NCBI GenBank assembly: GCA_022843585.1 | Contig: JALHNJ010000009.1 | Coordinates: 123,396 to 187,395, forward strand | Direction of reading: 5' to 3' | From: Chitinophagaceae bacterium | GTDB lineage: Bacteria; Bacteroidota; Bacteroidia; Chitinophagales; Chitinophagaceae | Length of the DNA: 64,000 nucleotides | Part shown: piece after piece, positions 62,912 through 64,000 of the stretch | Numbering within the stretch: the stretch's first letter is position 1 | Layout of the letters: the number at the start of each line of letters is the position of its first letter | The notes under the pieces: model-generated | What the model saw: only the letters and a program-made list of their open reading frames with translations | The model's database searches: none | Told to the model about the DNA's origin: nothing | Program-made: the position numbers and the translations under genes

Positions 62912-62916
62912 TTTAT

Positions 62917-63156
62917 TTAAAAGGGGAGTAATTCGTAATACTTTTTTAAAATAATGTTTTTTTTGATTAACCCTTTCTTTAGTGTTTTATAACTCACTCG
63001 TTTGCCAGAAACCGGCCATCTAAACACAAGTGCACCCCGATGAATACAGGTAGTTAATTTTATGGGTCTATCAGTAAGCAGCCACACATTTCTTACATCT
63101 TCTACCCCTAAATTTAGTGTAGGGTGAAAATATTTAAGTTGTATTTCCTGGTACAT
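62917..63156 (-). CDS. Small basic protein (79 aa), possible gene
   Basis: An open frame of 79 residues ends 5 bp after the nadA stop, on the opposite strand. Its composition is protein-like: WLLTDRPIKLTTCIHRGALVFRWPVSGKRVSYKTLKKGLIKK, with many Lys and Arg, one Cys and no long low-complexity part. No family is recognised. There is an AT-rich upstream region but no clear ribosome-binding site. It may be a real small gene or chance. Confidence 0.45.
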   Translation of the reverse strand: MYQEIQLKYFHPTLNLGVEDVRNVWLLTDRPIKLTTCIHRGALVFRWPVSGKRVSYKTLKKGLIKKNIILKKYYELLPF

Positions 63157-63241
63157 ACAGCATATTTATTATTAAATTTATAAAAAGTAACTGGTACATA
63201 TTTACATTGACAATCAAAATAAAAGTGTATCGACTGTTGCG

Positions 63242-63249
63242 TATATTTA
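63242..63249 (+). promoter_or_regulatory. Candidate -7 box TATATTTA of the second cassette-like gene
   Basis: It matches TAnnTTTG at all but one position. Both it and the box at 42954 are preceded by CG (CGTATATT) and stand just before a left inverted repeat. Confidence 0.4.
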
Positions 63250-63252
63250 TGA

Positions 63253-63267
63253 GTAAGCAGCAACCCT
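63253..63267. repeat. Left inverted repeat of the second cassette-like gene
   Basis: GTAAGCAGCAACCCT is repeated inverted at 63875-63890, with one extra base. Confidence 0.55.
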
Positions 63268-63316
63268 ATTGGACACACTCTACTAATTTAAGCAGCGACA
63301 TTGTTCGACACCACTC

Positions 63317-63871
63317 ATGAGAAAATTTGGCGTACTTGCTTCGACAATCTTTATTTCAGCAATCTTAGCAGGTCTGTATGGTATCATTCACGACCAGGTG
63401 ACATATTCGATTTCAACAGAGTACTTTACTAAATTTAAGTATGACCAATTTGGTTTTGAGCCAACATGGTTTGGTGGACACAGACAAACTGTTGCGGTTA
63501 TTGGGTTTCTTGCGACATGGTGGACAGGAATTATTATCGGTGTTGGCTTAGGGTTGACTGGACTTATTTACAGCGACCATAAAACAATGTGGAAAGCTAT
63601 TAAGAAAGCAATTGCCTTGACATTTTGTGTCGCAGTTCTGACCGGTTTCATTGGTTTTTTATATGGTAAACTTCATTTGACAAAAACTGGAGTTAGTTGG
63701 TGGCTTCCGGAAAATCTTGTTGACAAAGACAGCTTTATTGCTGTTGGCTCAATACATAACTTCAGTTATTTAGGGGGACTGTTTGGATTAAGCATTGGTA
63801 TTATTTATTTAATCAGACAGAATAAAATTCAGAGAGCAAAACAGATTTTATCATCACAAACTTTGACATGA
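63317..63871 (+). CDS. Integral membrane protein of unknown function in a cassette-like unit
   Basis: The 184-residue protein has four membrane helices (about 4-24, 57-82, 95-116 and 146-165) separated by loops with W-rich segments (EPTWFGGHRQT, GVSWWLPENLV). No known motif. It is a stand-alone gene with its own promoter-like box, and the 3' inverted repeat begins 3 bp after the stop codon. Codon use (for example, many GAC) looks a little unlike neighbours. Its layout is like that of the gene at 42989-43885, so it may be acquired cargo. Confidence 0.7.
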   Translation: MRKFGVLASTIFISAILAGLYGIIHDQVTYSISTEYFTKFKYDQFGFEPTWFGGHRQTVAVIGFLATWWTGIIIGVGLGLTGLIYSDHKTMWKAIKKAIALTFCVAVLTGFIGFLYGKLHLTKTGVSWWLPENLVDKDSFIAVGSIHNFSYLGGLFGLSIGIIYLIRQNKIQRAKQILSSQTLT

Positions 63872-63874
63872 CGA

Positions 63875-63890
63875 AGGGTATGCTGCTTAC
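63875..63890. repeat. Right inverted repeat of the second cassette-like gene
   Basis: AGGGTATGCTGCTTAC is the inverted copy of 63253-63267 with one inserted base, beginning 3 bp after the stop codon. Confidence 0.55.
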
Positions 63891-63899
63891 ATGAACTGT

Positions 63900-63930
63900 G
63901 TAAAAAAGCAAATAAATTTTTTACTTTTTT
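63900..63930 (+). terminator. A/T-rich hairpin with T-run
   Basis: GTAAAAAA (63900-63907) pairs with TTTTTTAC (63917-63924), and a T-run follows. It is a weak terminator after the cassette-like gene. Confidence 0.45.
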
Positions 63931-64000
63931 AGGGTTTAGGTGAACAATAGTTAGGTTGATACAAGCTGTTGTTTTTTACTACCGCAAATACCTGTTTTAA

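Noticed and set aside
1..64000. CRISPR array, prophage, transposase, rRNA or tRNA genes
   Set aside because: No regularly spaced repeats, cas, phage or transposase-like proteins were seen, and no cloverleaf or conserved rRNA sequence was recognised by eye.

Overview
The window looks like chromosomal DNA of a Bacteroidota bacterium, most likely of the order Chitinophagales (family Chitinophagaceae). This rests on GLPGLI, DUF418, DUF2480, DUF4256, YARHG and YXWGXW-type proteins, S46 and S9 peptidases, a futalosine-pathway menaquinone enzyme (MqnC), a fused E1 dehydrogenase, and TAnnTTTG-like promoter boxes. About 60 genes are packed tightly. I see no rRNA, tRNA, phage, transposase or CRISPR array. 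The only gap over 300 bp (61287-61885) carries a cluster of DnaA-box-like sites and an AT-rich tract and is proposed as a replication origin.

Layout. 1-8100: end of a DUF3857/DUF3858-type protein, a penicillin-acylase-type hydrolase, small conserved proteins, a DUF418 membrane protein, a D-aminoacylase-type amidohydrolase and a ricin-type lectin. 8100-15600: an ABC exporter, a serine hydrolase plus S9 peptidase pair, a second DUF418 protein and a small secreted protein. 15600-18440: a 7TMR-DISM histidine kinase with a NarL/LuxR response regulator, and a divergent stand-alone LuxR-type HTH protein; matching palindromes lie in two nearby promoter regions. 18480-25000: a fused alpha/beta 2-oxoacid dehydrogenase E1 with an LRR-like partner, an active/inactive M16 peptidase pair and an aspartyl protease with PDZ domain. 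25100-32100: MqnC, small proteins, a diheme cytochrome c, a PagL-type outer-membrane protein and NagA. 32160-35412: an OmpR-type two-component system divergent from a GLPGLI gene, with helically phased TTAACCT repeats between them.

35500-42190: a nucleotidyltransferase-like protein, then what looks like a remodelled Kdp locus: a short KdpD-like kinase, KdpE, the Kup potassium transporter, a beta-barrel porin and a ChaN-family protein. There is no kdpFABC, and a phased array of KdpE-like half-sites precedes the kinase. 42230-47075: DUF4256, a possible cassette-borne gene, and an unusual unit of RecX, a trypsin-like protease with zinc ribbon and YbjN-like domain but no signal peptide, and a second YbjN-like protein. 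47350-54006: dnaN, assorted membrane and envelope proteins, then kdsB beside a KdnB-like dehydrogenase, which suggests 8-amino-Kdo synthesis. 54100-61286: CorA, DUF2480, a SurA/PpiD-type foldase and an S46 peptidase. 61287-64000: the candidate origin, nadA, a small protein and a second cassette-like gene.

The most unusual signals are regulatory DNA tied to three two-component systems, the candidate oriC, the protease-YbjN-RecX unit, and two stand-alone genes that share a promoter, inverted-repeat, ORF, inverted-repeat layout. All family assignments come from reading the sequence; no database search was possible.
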